64,000 nucleotides of DNA from Nitrospira sp. (lineage in GTDB: Bacteria > Nitrospirota > Nitrospiria > Nitrospirales > UBA8639), in assembly GCA_011523385.1 (NCBI GenBank), contig WTGX01000025.1, positions 1 to 64,000 on the forward strand, in the 5' to 3' direction. Every line of letters begins with the position of its first letter. Positions within the stretch are counted from its first letter, which is position 1. A program made the position numbers and the translations under genes. Positions 52,437 through 61,555 of this stretch are shown piece after piece. The notes beneath the pieces were generated by a model, which was not told the origin of the DNA, searched no databases, and was given only the letters and a program-made list of their open reading frames with translations.

Positions 52437-53046
52437 CAAAGTCGCGCATGGTCTGCTCGATGGACGCGGCATCGAACACGGCGGAAGCGACGGCCACGCC
52501 ATTCGCTCCGGATGCGACGACTTCCTCAACGGAATCCAGAGTCATCCCCCCGATCGCAAATACCGGCAACGGGGTCAGGGGACGAATGTCCCGTAATCCG
52601 GCAAATCCCACGGGCATCTCGTGAGCCTCCTTGGTCGTTGTGGAAAAAAGAGGGCCGTATCCGACGTAGTCCGCGCCTCCCCGGGTCGCTTGCGTCACTT
52701 CCTCGGGTCGATGGGTCGAGATCCCGATGATCTTATGGCGTCCCATGATATTTCTCGCCAACTCCAGGGGGAGATCATCCTGGCCCAAGTGCACGCCGTC
52801 CGCCTCTACCGCCAAGGCGATGTCACACCGATCATTCACGATGAACAAGACATCCAAGCGAGCGGCCACTTCCCGTAATACTTCAGCCTTGGCAAAGACA
52901 TCCCGTGGGGATCCTGTCTTATTCCGGTATTGAAACAAGCGGATACCGCACCCGGCTGCCAGTTCCATGACGGCCGACAAATTATGACGGGGAGCCCATT
53001 GCTCATCCAAAAGAAGATAGACGCCGGAAAGGGTAGACCGTGACAC
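52396..53046 (-). CDS. thiE: Thiamin-phosphate synthase
   Basis: 216 residues. Pyrophosphate site V-N-D-R-C-D-I-A-L, G-V-H-L-G-Q-D-D-L-P, and G-G-A-D-Y-V-G-Y-G-P are diagnostic. Joins the pyrimidine and thiazole of thiamin. Start is GTG 53046. It was probably the last gene of the efp-accB-accC run before a MITE was inserted upstream. Confidence 0.95.
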   Translation of the reverse strand: MSRSTLSGVYLLLDEQWAPRHNLSAVMELAAGCGIRLFQYRNKTGSPRDVFAKAEVLREVAARLDVLFIVNDRCDIALAVEADGVHLGQDDLPLELARNIMGRHKIIGISTHRPEEVTQATRGGADYVGYGPLFSTTTKEAHEMPVGFAGLRDIRPLTPLPVFAIGGMTLDSVEEVVASGANGVAVASAVFDAASIEQTMRDFVRYFPAPSSPLHE

Positions 53047-53062
53047 GGGCTGAAATACTACA

Positions 53063-53204
53063 GGAACCTCTGATTTATTGCACTATCGGGCGCATGGCTG
53101 CGTTGTGTCCTCGCTCAACCCTCACCTATCTTTATGATAAGCTTCGGGTTTCGCTCCGGGACGCCTTGCCCTGCATCCCACTATCACAATAAATCAGAGG
53201 TTCC
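53063..53204. mobile_element. 142-bp MITE with 18-bp inverted repeats
   Basis: ggaacctctgatttattg at 53063-53080 is inverted perfectly at 53187-53204, and TACA flanks both ends (53059-53062 and 53205-53208) as a target-site duplication. No reading frame for a transposase, so it is non-autonomous. It sits between accC and thiE; the accC stop codon TAG uses its outermost base. Removing it leaves TAG still in place and accC 13 bases from thiE. Confidence 0.85.
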
Positions 53205-54553
53205 TACAGCATACGGCCGGCTAACAACCGATCGAGAAAATTGGTGGAAACGCCGCCTTTTTGAAAGTCGGGATCACGCAGGATAAGCCGCTGCAAGGGG
53301 ATCGTCGTCTTGATCCCTTCCACGGCAAACTCGTCGAGTGCGCGTTGCGCCCGAGCCAGCGCATCAGCGCGATCCTGGCCGTGCGCAATCAATTTGGCGA
53401 TCAGGGAATCGTAGTGAGGATGAACCTGATTCGTCGCTTCCAGGGCCGTATCCACACGAATCCCCGCACCCCCGGGCACTCGAAAACGCGAGACGACCCC
53501 CGGACTCGGGACGAAGGTTTCCGGACATTCCGCATTGATCCGGCATTCGATACTGTGACCCTGAAACTGGACGTCTTTCTGTCGAAATCCTAACGGAATC
53601 CCCGAGGCCACGCGAATTTGTTCCTTGATGAGGTCAATGCCCGTAACCATTTCCGTAACCGGATGTTCAACCTGGATCCGGGTATTGACTTCCATCACAT
53701 AAAATTTTCGATTTTGATCAAGCAAAAACTCCACGGTGCCCGTGTTTCGATAATTCACGGCTTTGACCACCTGAAGGGCGACCTTCCCCATCTCCTTTCT
53801 CAATGAGTCATCCACTACGGGAGACGGGGATTCCTCTACCAATTTCTGGTAGCGACGCTGGATCGAGCAGTCTCGCTCTCCCAAATGAACCGCGTGCCCG
53901 TGTTCATCGGCCAACACCTGAATTTCGACGTGCCGGGGTTCGGGAAAAAACTTTTCAAGATAGACGCCGTCGTGAGCAAATCCCGTTCTCGCTTCCACTT
54001 GGGCCGATAAAATGGCCTTGCCCAGTTCGGCTTCACGACTGACGACTCGCATGCCCCGTCCTCCTCCTCCGGCAGAAGCTTTTACCATCACGGGGTATCC
54101 AAGCTCGCTCGCGACCTGGACGGCATGATCAAGGTTTTGCAGTTCACCTTCGCTGCCCGGCATGACGGGAATCCCGTGTCGAAGCATGGTTGCTCGAGCC
54201 TTGGCCTTGTCTCCCAGCAGGGCGATGTGCTCGGAGGTCGGACCGATGAACGTCATGCCGACGGATTCGCAGATCTCGGCAAAATGCGCATTCTCCGCCA
54301 GGAACCCGTATCCGGGATGGATGGCATCGGCCCCGGTGATCTCCGCCGCGCTCAACACGTTGGGAATATTCAGGTAGCTCAAAGCACTGTCGGCCGGACC
54401 GATGCACACGCTCTCGTCCGCTTGACGCGCAAAAAGAGCCTGCGCATCGACTTCGGAGAAAACAGCGACCGTTTTGATACCCAGTTCCCGGCAGGCACGG
54501 ACAATACGCAGGGCGATTTCTCCGCGATTCGCAATCAGGATTTTTTTTAACAC
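53204..54553 (-). CDS. accC: Acetyl-CoA carboxylase biotin carboxylase
   Basis: 449 residues: K-I-L-I-A-N-R-G-E-I-A-L-R-I start, K-A-S-A-G-G-G-G-R-G-M-R, E-V-N-T-R-I-Q-V-E-H-P. First step of fatty acid synthesis with AccB encoded 27 bases upstream. Its stop abuts the MITE. Confidence 0.95.
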   Translation of the reverse strand: MLKKILIANRGEIALRIVRACRELGIKTVAVFSEVDAQALFARQADESVCIGPADSALSYLNIPNVLSAAEITGADAIHPGYGFLAENAHFAEICESVGMTFIGPTSEHIALLGDKAKARATMLRHGIPVMPGSEGELQNLDHAVQVASELGYPVMVKASAGGGGRGMRVVSREAELGKAILSAQVEARTGFAHDGVYLEKFFPEPRHVEIQVLADEHGHAVHLGERDCSIQRRYQKLVEESPSPVVDDSLRKEMGKVALQVVKAVNYRNTGTVEFLLDQNRKFYVMEVNTRIQVEHPVTEMVTGIDLIKEQIRVASGIPLGFRQKDVQFQGHSIECRINAECPETFVPSPGVVSRFRVPGGAGIRVDTALEATNQVHPHYDSLIAKLIAHGQDRADALARAQRALDEFAVEGIKTTIPLQRLILRDPDFQKGGVSTNFLDRLLAGRML

Positions 54554-54580
54554 GGGGTGTCCTCGTGCAGCGAACAGGAT

Positions 54581-55033
54581 TTACGGAAGAGGTTCGATGA
54601 CAAACAAGGGTTGTCCATATTCCACGCCCGCCTCATTTTCAACCAGGATCTTGACGACTCGCCCGTCGGCTTCGGATTCGATTTCGTTCATCAGCTTCAT
54701 GGCTTCAACGATGCAAAGGACTTGTCCCCTGCTCACCAGGTCTCCTTCTTCCACATAGGGCTCGACGTCCGGCGACGGTGACCGGTAGAACGTCCCGACA
54801 ACGGGCGAGGTGACTGTCAACAAACGGGGTGAATCCCTGTCCACAACGTCTGCGGCCGGTTGGGGAGTTTGGCCGGATTCCGTGGAAGAGGACGCCCGTA
54901 CATTCGCCGTCGTACTGGATTCACGTCGGATCCGGATACGCACGTCTCCGCGTTGAACCTCGATCTCGTTCAAATTCTGCTCGTTTAGAATTTCAACCAA
55001 ATCCTGGATTTCTATTCGTTCTTCGCTGTTCAT
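54581..55033 (-). CDS. accB: Biotin carboxyl carrier protein
   Basis: 150 residues: basic/acidic N-terminus, Ser/Thr/Pro linker, biotinyl domain with V-E-A-M-K-L-M-N-E. Carrier for acetyl-CoA carboxylase. It starts 3 bases after efp ends. Confidence 0.95.
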   Translation of the reverse strand: MNSEERIEIQDLVEILNEQNLNEIEVQRGDVRIRIRRESSTTANVRASSSTESGQTPQPAADVVDRDSPRLLTVTSPVVGTFYRSPSPDVEPYVEEGDLVSRGQVLCIVEAMKLMNEIESEADGRVVKILVENEAGVEYGQPLFVIEPLP

Positions 55034-55036
55034 GCT

Positions 55037-55600
55037 TCACGACCGGACGCGTTCTACGTATTCACGGGTCCGGGTATCGACTTTAATCGTTTCACCGTTC
55101 TCCAGGTACAACGGGACTTTGATGGTCGCTCCGGTCTCAACCACTGCGGGTTTCGTGCCTCCCGAAGCGGTATCACCTCGTACCCCCGGGTCGGTTTCCA
55201 CGACCTTCAACTCCATAAACATCGGTAAAAGCATGGAGATGGGACTGCCTTCGTAGAGCAAAATTTCCACGATCGTGTTTTCTTTGAGCAAATCAGTATC
55301 GTCGCCAAGTTGCCCTTTTTGATAGGTGGACTGCTCATAGGAGGAGGTATCCATAAACGTATAAGACTCACCTGCAGCATAGAGGAACTGCATCTCGCAT
55401 TCCTCCAAATCCGGTTCGTCAAACTTTTCACCGGACCGAAACGTCTTTTCCAATACCTGACCGGTTTTCAAATTCTTCAACCTGGTCCGGACAAACGCTC
55501 CGCCCTTGCCCGGCTTGACGTGTTGAAATTCCACGATATAGTAGGGTGTGCCCTCCAACTCCATCCTGGCACCATTTCGAAACTCTGCGGTTGAAATCAC
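55037..55600 (-). CDS. efp: Elongation factor P
   Basis: 187 residues with the EF-P fold; the modifiable loop reads P-G-K-G-G-A-F-V, so the tip is Lys (as in beta-lysylated types). Ends in the usual OB domain motif E-T-G-A-T-I-K-V-P-L-Y. Relieves ribosome stalling at proline runs. Confidence 0.95.
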   Translation of the reverse strand: MISTAEFRNGARMELEGTPYYIVEFQHVKPGKGGAFVRTRLKNLKTGQVLEKTFRSGEKFDEPDLEECEMQFLYAAGESYTFMDTSSYEQSTYQKGQLGDDTDLLKENTIVEILLYEGSPISMLLPMFMELKVVETDPGVRGDTASGGTKPAVVETGATIKVPLYLENGETIKVDTRTREYVERVRS

Positions 55601-55643
55601 GATTTCCGTATCCTTTCTCTACAATCCTACTACTGTCTTCTAG

Positions 55644-55830
55644 CTCTACCTCCCCTTCCCCCTCCTTACAAAGGAGGGGAATAACAGGGAAACGACACAG
55701 CCGAGAATGCAGGCGGCATTCTCATCTGTTTCCTCCCCTTTGTAAGGGGAGGTCAGGTGGGGTAGAGATTTATTGTCGGATTACGCTACACCTGTCCTGA
55801 GCGTAGTCGAAGGGCCAATCCAATCTACTC
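55644..55830. repeat. Hairpin repeat element plus GTCGGATTA repeat
   Basis: 55644-55767 is an imperfect inverted repeat about 124 bp long (arms ctctacctccccttc... and ...ggtggggtagag) around a perfect inner hairpin gagaatgc/gcattctc (55703-55723). It is MITE-like and related to 39728 and 44650. 55775-55830 is a GTCGGATTA-type copy that reaches into the 3' end of aroQ. There is no gene in 55601-55824. Confidence 0.65.
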
Positions 55831-56283
55831 CGGCTGTTTGTCACGAGTCTTTCTCACGTGGTCAATAACCGCCCGAACCCCGAGTTCATAACTGAACGCC
55901 CCAAAGCCGCTGATCTGGCCGATGGCCACTCCGGCCAGATACGAACGTTGGCGAAATTCCTCCCGTTGGTGAATATTCGACAGATGCACTTCAACCGTCG
56001 GCAATGTGACACTCAAGATGGCATCCCGAAGGGCCACACTGGTATGCGTATAGGCCGCAGGATTGATCACGATCGCATCGAATTGACATCGGGCTTCCTG
56101 AATCCACGAGACCAATTCTCCTTCGCCATTCGAATGTCTTGCCTCAAGGGTCACTCCTTCGGCCTTCGCCAGTTCCATGAGTCGATCATTGATAGCTTGA
56201 AGGGTCTGATCCCCGTAGGTCTCCTGCTCTCGTACCCCAAGCATATTCAGATTAGGCCCATGCAATACCAAGATTCGCATCAT
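55825..56283 (-). CDS. aroQ: 3-dehydroquinate dehydratase type II
   Basis: About 152 residues. [11 protein letters not shown] at the start, N-P-A-A-Y-T-H-T-S, and E-V-H-L-S-N with catalytic residues. Shikimate pathway. Of the tandem start codons (TTG 56286, ATG 56283, ATG 56280) I use the first ATG. Confidence 0.95.
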   Translation of the reverse strand: MMRILVLHGPNLNMLGVREQETYGDQTLQAINDRLMELAKAEGVTLEARHSNGEGELVSWIQEARCQFDAIVINPAAYTHTSVALRDAILSVTLPTVEVHLSNIHQREEFRQRSYLAGVAIGQISGFGAFSYELGVRAVIDHVRKTRDKQPE

Positions 56284-56325
56284 CAAAGAGTACCCTTACG
56301 TTGTTCCTTGATTCAAGTCGGCCGC

Positions 56326-57813
56326 CTAGGATGCGGCGGCCGATTGCACTTTTTGTGACAGGACCCGTCGAAGTTCCACCATGCCCAACGTATCCCGCGC
56401 GCAATAGGCAAGGAGTGCCGACTCCAGGCGTTGACGCTCGACCCAATCGGTTACAACAAACATCATTCGATGGTACATGGCCGATGCGGTTGCGCCGTCC
56501 TTGATTTCCAAATCTCCGTAATCCAAGGACGGGACGAGGGCCGGCAGCACGGACTTGATGGAAAACGATCCTTGAAAGTCCGGGTGGTAATAATGGTTTT
56601 GCAGCACCTCCAGGAGATCCCAGAGGCGCTCCCCCACTCGAAGCAGGTCTTTCCGCAGGTGTGGCACGGCTTCGGCCAACGCCTTCACGATGTAATGTTC
56701 ATATTCGGAGTAGACGCAGATACTGCCTTCGTCCCCGACCGATTCCAGCAGGCTCACGGCAATACCTTCGCGCGGATCTTTCTGTTCCGTTGACAGGTAA
56801 GCGGTATGCCGCACCGTACCGTCTTCCGCCTCCGTATGGTTCGACCATTGAATCGGGATGGGCTGATAGGGATGGGTATGTGCGTACAGGGGGACCGCGG
56901 GCATTATCGTCTCGAAATCCAAATGATGGACCGGGTATCGGATCGACTGAAGTTTCTCCGCCAGCTTTGGCGACATCCATTCCACGTTCTCCCGCACGCG
57001 TTGCTGCAAATGAGGCAGAGAAACCTGAGCAGGAATCTCGTCGATAGTCTCGATTCCCTGTTGGCGCAACCGACGCACAAGATCTTTCCGACCGGGCAGA
57101 TAGTAGATCCATCGCGCGGGTTTGGTCGCAGTACAATGCGACCAGAACGGGCATTCATAAGGAGAGTGACAATGGTGGTCCGGCTCGACAGCGGGAACCC
57201 GGCTTTGAGCGAGCATCGTTCGCATCTCATCGAGTCGTGGAAGAATATCAGGCAGTTTTTCCTGAATGGCTTCCGTGAGATCTTCGACCACGAATAATTG
57301 TTGCAGGTCCACGTCCCCGCCGGGATAAGCATATTGTCGATTCACGCGCATCAAGGAAATTTCGCTCAGCTTGAGGCCGTTTCCCCGGAGCACGTGGGTT
57401 TGCACCGCCAAATCATCAAGATGCACGGATTTCACGCGTGAAGCCGCTTTCACTTCAATCAACTTCCAGCTCTCGTCGACTCGTTCGAGCACGTCCACCC
57501 GAACCAAGGTCCCTTCAAATTGAAAAGCGCCTTCAAAAATGGCGGGCACGGTCGGATCGGCCATGAGGGCCGCCGTTTTTTCCAGGGCGGCAGTTGATTG
57601 ACGATGCCCCTCGGCAACCAACGCACCACCGGGGAAATACCGGTGCGCGATTTCATTGATTTCCTTTCCCATCCCCAGCATCATTTGACGCCGGTCATCA
57701 ATCCCGGCAGCCAACTGCGGGGCATGGATCTCCAGATACAACCGTTTATGACATTGCAGTCCGGAAAGAAACCTGGACTTGGAAAGGCGAGAGGGATCAC
57801 GAGGACTTGTCAT
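56326..57813 (-). CDS. DUF2779/RecB-like nuclease protein
   Basis: About 495 residues from ATG 57813. N-terminal RecB-like PD-(D/E)XK part: L-S-K-S-R-F-L-S-G-L-Q-C-H-K-R-L-Y start, R-V-D-V-L and I-E-V-K-A-A-S. Cysteines (C-H-S-P-Y-E-C-P-F-W-S-H-C) could bind an iron-sulfur cluster. The C-terminal part is DUF2779/DEDD-exonuclease-like with H-L-D-F-E-T and Y-C-A-R-D-T. Such proteins are widespread and thought to process nucleic acid; some are near CRISPR (Cas4-like core), but none is here. Confidence 0.85.
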   Translation of the reverse strand: MTSPRDPSRLSKSRFLSGLQCHKRLYLEIHAPQLAAGIDDRRQMMLGMGKEINEIAHRYFPGGALVAEGHRQSTAALEKTAALMADPTVPAIFEGAFQFEGTLVRVDVLERVDESWKLIEVKAASRVKSVHLDDLAVQTHVLRGNGLKLSEISLMRVNRQYAYPGGDVDLQQLFVVEDLTEAIQEKLPDILPRLDEMRTMLAQSRVPAVEPDHHCHSPYECPFWSHCTATKPARWIYYLPGRKDLVRRLRQQGIETIDEIPAQVSLPHLQQRVRENVEWMSPKLAEKLQSIRYPVHHLDFETIMPAVPLYAHTHPYQPIPIQWSNHTEAEDGTVRHTAYLSTEQKDPREGIAVSLLESVGDEGSICVYSEYEHYIVKALAEAVPHLRKDLLRVGERLWDLLEVLQNHYYHPDFQGSFSIKSVLPALVPSLDYGDLEIKDGATASAMYHRMMFVVTDWVERQRLESALLAYCARDTLGMVELRRVLSQKVQSAAAS

Positions 57814-57939
57814 GTATGATCGTTCTTCAAAGATGGCGCGCGTGATCCAAGCCAAGCCGGAATGGATCCCTCGGGTCTTGACAAAAAGCCTGCATTGTTA
57901 AAACAATTCCTTCAACTCATAACCTGTTTTTGAGATTCC

Positions 57940-58461
57940 ATGACCGACGAGCCTGAGTATTCCCGACACCGCCCGGAACCTATTCTCGACGACGAGCAGG
58001 AACGGCAACGAGAAGCCCTGCGTGCTTCCGCTGATTCTATCGCTCGCCTTCTCGATTCAGTCGTGCAAATTCCCGGCACTTCGATCCGGTTCGGATTGGA
58101 CGCCCTATTGGGCCTGATACCGGGCCTGGGCGATTGGATCGCCAATTTAATCGGAACCACGATTCTCTTCCTCGCCGTCAAACTCGAAGTACCGAAAATC
58201 GTGATCGTCCGCATGGCGTTCAACCTGGGGGTCAACACCCTGATCGGCACCATCCCGGGCATCGGCGACGTGTTTTCAATTTGGTTCCGGAGCAACCTGA
58301 AAAACGCGAAATTGTTACGGCGTTATACCAGTAAACAAACAACCGGTGCGACTCCCGGAGACTGGTTGTTCGTCATTGGATTGCTGGCAGGGACGTTTGG
58401 CATCGCCATTGGAACGTTTGCTCTGATCTTGTGGGGATTCAAGACGCTATGGAACTTGTGA
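57940..58461 (+). CDS. DUF4112 membrane protein
   Basis: 173 residues with a charged N-terminus, then G-L-D-A-L-L-G-L-I-P-G-L-G-D and T-I-P-G-I-G-D-V-F typical of DUF4112, and two or three membrane segments (about 60-80, 95-115, 145-165). Inner-membrane protein of unknown role. Divergent from the DUF2779 gene. Confidence 0.85.
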   Translation: MTDEPEYSRHRPEPILDDEQERQREALRASADSIARLLDSVVQIPGTSIRFGLDALLGLIPGLGDWIANLIGTTILFLAVKLEVPKIVIVRMAFNLGVNTLIGTIPGIGDVFSIWFRSNLKNAKLLRRYTSKQTTGATPGDWLFVIGLLAGTFGIAIGTFALILWGFKTLWNL

Positions 58462-58871
58462 AACCATACCTTTGAACCGGGCAGACATCGAACGCATCGT
58501 TATTACTGTGGATAACATTCTCAAAATCTCGATAGGCGCTTCAATGCTGTTGTTGAAAAGGATTGGACTCCAATCTGCTCTGCCTGCAATGGTTTTTATA
58601 TGATACAAGCCTAATCACCTTTCCACGTAAGTCTTTTTTTGTTTTACTTAAACTAAGACATGAATTTCATTTAATGTAATAACATTATTAAAAAACCGTT
58701 AATTCTGTCCACAAATTTTCTTAATTTCATGTGGACTACTCTGTTGCTAATTCCCATTCAATCACAAACCATGAACCAAAGAGCAGATTGCCTAATTTTT
58801 GTGCAATCGGAATAAGGGTTCCATTTAGGATCGCACTGCGCTCATCCGACCTACTCCGACCCACTTGCTTT
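58462..58871. other. AT-rich intergenic stretch
   Basis: About 400 bases with no gene. The middle is AT-rich (long T and A runs around 58630-58700). The end carries part of a tccgacctactccgac repeat block (58840-58860). Confidence 0.5.
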
Positions 58872-60047
58872 TTACAGCAAAGCCACAGCCACGGTATCAA
58901 CAAAACGCATACCCAAATCAGTCAATCGCACTCGTCCCTGCTTTTCCACTTGCAAGAGCCCTTGCTCTCTCAATTGACGAATCGTTTGAAGCAAGGTTGT
59001 TTTCTGCTCCGTCGCTTTCATCCTGACCGGCACTCCGGATAACGTCCGCAATCCCCATACCATGCGTTCACGATCCAACTGGTCAGGCGATAAACTCGTG
59101 ACCTCATCTAACGGCAATGTTCCCCTCTTCAAGGAATCGGCATACGATTCCAAGTCTGCCACGTTTCCGAATCGGGCATGGCCAAGGGATGACTGGGCAC
59201 TGGGACCAAGCCCGAGATAAGGCAGGACGTGCCAATACCGCATATTATGACGACATTCATAGCCGGCACGGCAATAATTGGAAATCTCGTATCGCTCGAA
59301 TCCTGCGGCGACCAAACGATCGACGGCTTCGCCCTCCAATACCAACTGAAATTCCTGGTCCGGCGCTGCTCCCTTTCCCTGCATCATTTCCCGATGAAAG
59401 GGCGATCCTTCTTCCAACGTGTAGGCGTAACAGGAAAGATGCGTGGGTGAGAGGGAAAGGGCTTCGCCCAGAGTCCGTTGCCATGATTCCATCGACTGCC
59501 CGGGAAATCCGTACATCAAATCAAGCGAAATATTCGTAAATCCTACGGACCGAGCCCAAGAAACAACTTGTCGCACTTCTGCCCCAAAAGCTCGTCCTCC
59601 CAGGTCCCGGAGTTCGTTCCGATCAAATGATTGCGCCCCCACACTCAGCCGTGTAAACCCGGATTGGCGGAGGGTTCGAAGACTGTCAGGCGAGACCGTT
59701 CCCGGATGCACTTCTATGGAGATCTCTGCATCGTCTTCCACCGTAAACCAGTACCGGATGTCATTCAAAATCCTGATGAGTTGCCGCGAGGGCAGCGTGG
59801 TCGGCGTTCCTCCGCCGAAATAGATGGTATGAACCGGAATGGCGCGAAGCCCGACGTCACTCGCATACAGGCGGAGTTCATGATCCAACCCGCTCAGGAA
59901 CGTTTGAACGCGGTTCTCCCCGGGCATCTCCATATAAAACGCGCAAAACCGGCAACGTGCGCGACAAAAAGGGACGTGCACGTAGATGCCCAGATTCTCT
60001 TCATGAAACCGCCCGAGGGTTTTTTTTAAATCGGCGACGTCGGTCAT
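58872..60047 (-). CDS. hemW: HemW-like radical SAM protein
   Basis: 391 residues. Radical [14 protein letters not shown] near residue 29 with H-V-P-F before it, G-G-G-T-P-T and a C-terminal HemN domain. HemW proteins are heme chaperones; the HemN-specific fourth Cys region (C-x-x-x-C-x-x-C-x-C) is replaced by A-F-Y, so coproporphyrinogen oxidase activity is unlikely. Confidence 0.9.
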   Translation of the reverse strand: MTDVADLKKTLGRFHEENLGIYVHVPFCRARCRFCAFYMEMPGENRVQTFLSGLDHELRLYASDVGLRAIPVHTIYFGGGTPTTLPSRQLIRILNDIRYWFTVEDDAEISIEVHPGTVSPDSLRTLRQSGFTRLSVGAQSFDRNELRDLGGRAFGAEVRQVVSWARSVGFTNISLDLMYGFPGQSMESWQRTLGEALSLSPTHLSCYAYTLEEGSPFHREMMQGKGAAPDQEFQLVLEGEAVDRLVAAGFERYEISNYCRAGYECRHNMRYWHVLPYLGLGPSAQSSLGHARFGNVADLESYADSLKRGTLPLDEVTSLSPDQLDRERMVWGLRTLSGVPVRMKATEQKTTLLQTIRQLREQGLLQVEKQGRVRLTDLGMRFVDTVAVALL

Positions 60048-60258
60048 AGCCCGAGCCTTTCCTCTTGGAAGTGTAACTCCGCATCATTCGGCACTCAATG
60101 ACAAAACGCTCGACATCCGCCCACACCGGCCAGCCGGCATTCTTGATCCCCGCGACTCGTTCGCGTTACAACGTCACGTCATTGCGGAACCGGATGTCCC
60201 ACGGGACATTCCTGATCACCGCCACGCTACGGAAAACATCCCATTCGGAGGCACCACT

Positions 60259-61269
60259 ATGAATCAACCGCCGACTCCTGAAAACATCATGAACCTGGGC
60301 ACGGCATTCTGGGGATCCAAGACCTTGTTGAGCGCGGTCGAACTCGACGTGTTTACGGTGTTGGCCAGAGAGCCGATGGATGCTTCGACCCTGCGAAAGC
60401 ACCTCGGCCTGCACGAGAGAAGCGCCTTGGACTTTTTCGACGCGCTGGTGGCCCTGGGTATGCTGGACCGGCAGGATAGACTCTATTCCAATACACCGGA
60501 GACGGACTTCTATCTTGATAAGGCCAAGCCCTCGTATATCGGCGGATTCCTGGCCATGATGAACGCCCGCCTGTACGGGTTTTGGGGGTCGCTGACCGAA
60601 GGCTTGAAAACGGGCCTTCCCCAGAACGAAGCCAAAGACGGAGGAAACATTTTTGACGTCCTCTACGGCGATCCGGCCAAACTGGCGAGCTTCATGCAAG
60701 CCATGACCGGTGTCAGCATGGGCACCAGCAAAGCCATCGCCCGAAAATTTCCATGGCAAAATTATCGAACTCTGATCGACGTCGGCTCGGCTCAAGGCGG
60801 GTTGATTGTCGAAGTCGGCAAGGCGCACCCGCATCTGACCGGCGGCGGATTCGACCTTCCCGTCACCGGCCCCATCTTTGAAGAATACGTGGCGTCGTTC
60901 GGACTGAGCGATCGATTCAAATTTATCCCCGGAGACTTCTTTGCTGATGAATTGCCCTCTGCCGAGGTGCTTTCCATGGGTCACATCCTGCACGATTGGA
61001 ACTTGGAGCAGAAACAGACGTTGATCCAAAAAGCCTACGACGCCCTGCCCGAGGACGGCGTCCTGCTGGTCTGCGAATCGATTATCGACGACGAACGCCG
61101 GGAAAATGCTTTCGGGTTGCTATTGAGTCTTACGATGCTCATTGAAACGTCCGGCGGATTCGATTATACGGGCGCGGATTGTTGCGGGTGGATGAAAGAA
61201 GCCGGATTCCGGGAAACGCGGGTCGAACACCTGGCCGGCCCCGAATCCATGGTCATCGGAACGAAGTAA
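60259..61269 (+). CDS. SAM-dependent O-methyltransferase
   Basis: 336 residues. N-terminal winged-helix dimerisation domain ([25 protein letters not shown]) and a C-terminal SAM domain ([15 protein letters not shown], catalytic-type H-I-L-H-D-W). Hydroxyindole/caffeic acid O-methyltransferase-like. Substrate unknown. The 60048-60258 gap has no gene. Confidence 0.88.
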   Translation: MNQPPTPENIMNLGTAFWGSKTLLSAVELDVFTVLAREPMDASTLRKHLGLHERSALDFFDALVALGMLDRQDRLYSNTPETDFYLDKAKPSYIGGFLAMMNARLYGFWGSLTEGLKTGLPQNEAKDGGNIFDVLYGDPAKLASFMQAMTGVSMGTSKAIARKFPWQNYRTLIDVGSAQGGLIVEVGKAHPHLTGGGFDLPVTGPIFEEYVASFGLSDRFKFIPGDFFADELPSAEVLSMGHILHDWNLEQKQTLIQKAYDALPEDGVLLVCESIIDDERRENAFGLLLSLTMLIETSGGFDYTGADCCGWMKEAGFRETRVEHLAGPESMVIGTK

Positions 61270-61283
61270 GACGCTTGCGGGAG

Positions 61284-61410
61284 AAGTGCTTGAACGTGCA
61301 TGGGGTCGAGGATTTGACGGATGCCCGGGCGAAGATGCAGGCTTAGAAACAGGAATACAATGAGGATCGACCTCGCTCAAGAACCTGACGCCCTTGTAGT
61401 ATCAGGCGCC
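61284..61410 (+). mobile_element. IS3-family transposase fragment
   Basis: Plus-strand remnant similar to 6191-6480: the stretch reads C-L-N-V-H then L-T-D-A-R-A-K-M-Q-A, stop, K-Q-E-Y-N-E-D-R-P-R, and aacctgacgcccttg at the end. It shares the same TAG after M-Q-A with the copy at 6.3 kb. Only about 120 bases are left. Confidence 0.65.
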
Positions 61411-61414
61411 GTAG

Positions 61415-61546
61415 CATCAAGAGCTTGCCCCCAACTCAGACTCGCACGTCTTTTTCCACGATAGCGCCTTTAGGGATGATGTTTCAAAAACCAATATGGC
61501 CGCTATTCTGGAACAGAATAGCATCACCCATGTGCGTAGCTTGTAG
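61415..61546 (+). pseudogene. 3' tail of a probable DNA methyltransferase gene
   Basis: A 43-codon open tail reads E-L-A-P-N-S-D-S-H-V-F-F-H, then A-F-R-D-D-V-S-K-T-N-M-A-A and ends I-T-H-V-R-S-L with TAG at 61544. The F-x-D-D-V-x-K-T-N and V-R-S-L ending is, from memory, typical of site-specific (type III-like) adenine methyltransferases. An in-frame stop at 61412 and IS3 sequence lie upstream, so the front is lost. It ends 9 bases before the DUF262 gene, suggesting a former operon. Confidence 0.5.
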
Positions 61547-61555
61547 GGAGAAATG

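Noticed and set aside
56326-57813. CRISPR-associated Cas4
   Set aside because: RecB-like core and Cys residues are present, but there is no CRISPR array or cas gene in the window, and the C-terminal DUF2779 part marks a different family.
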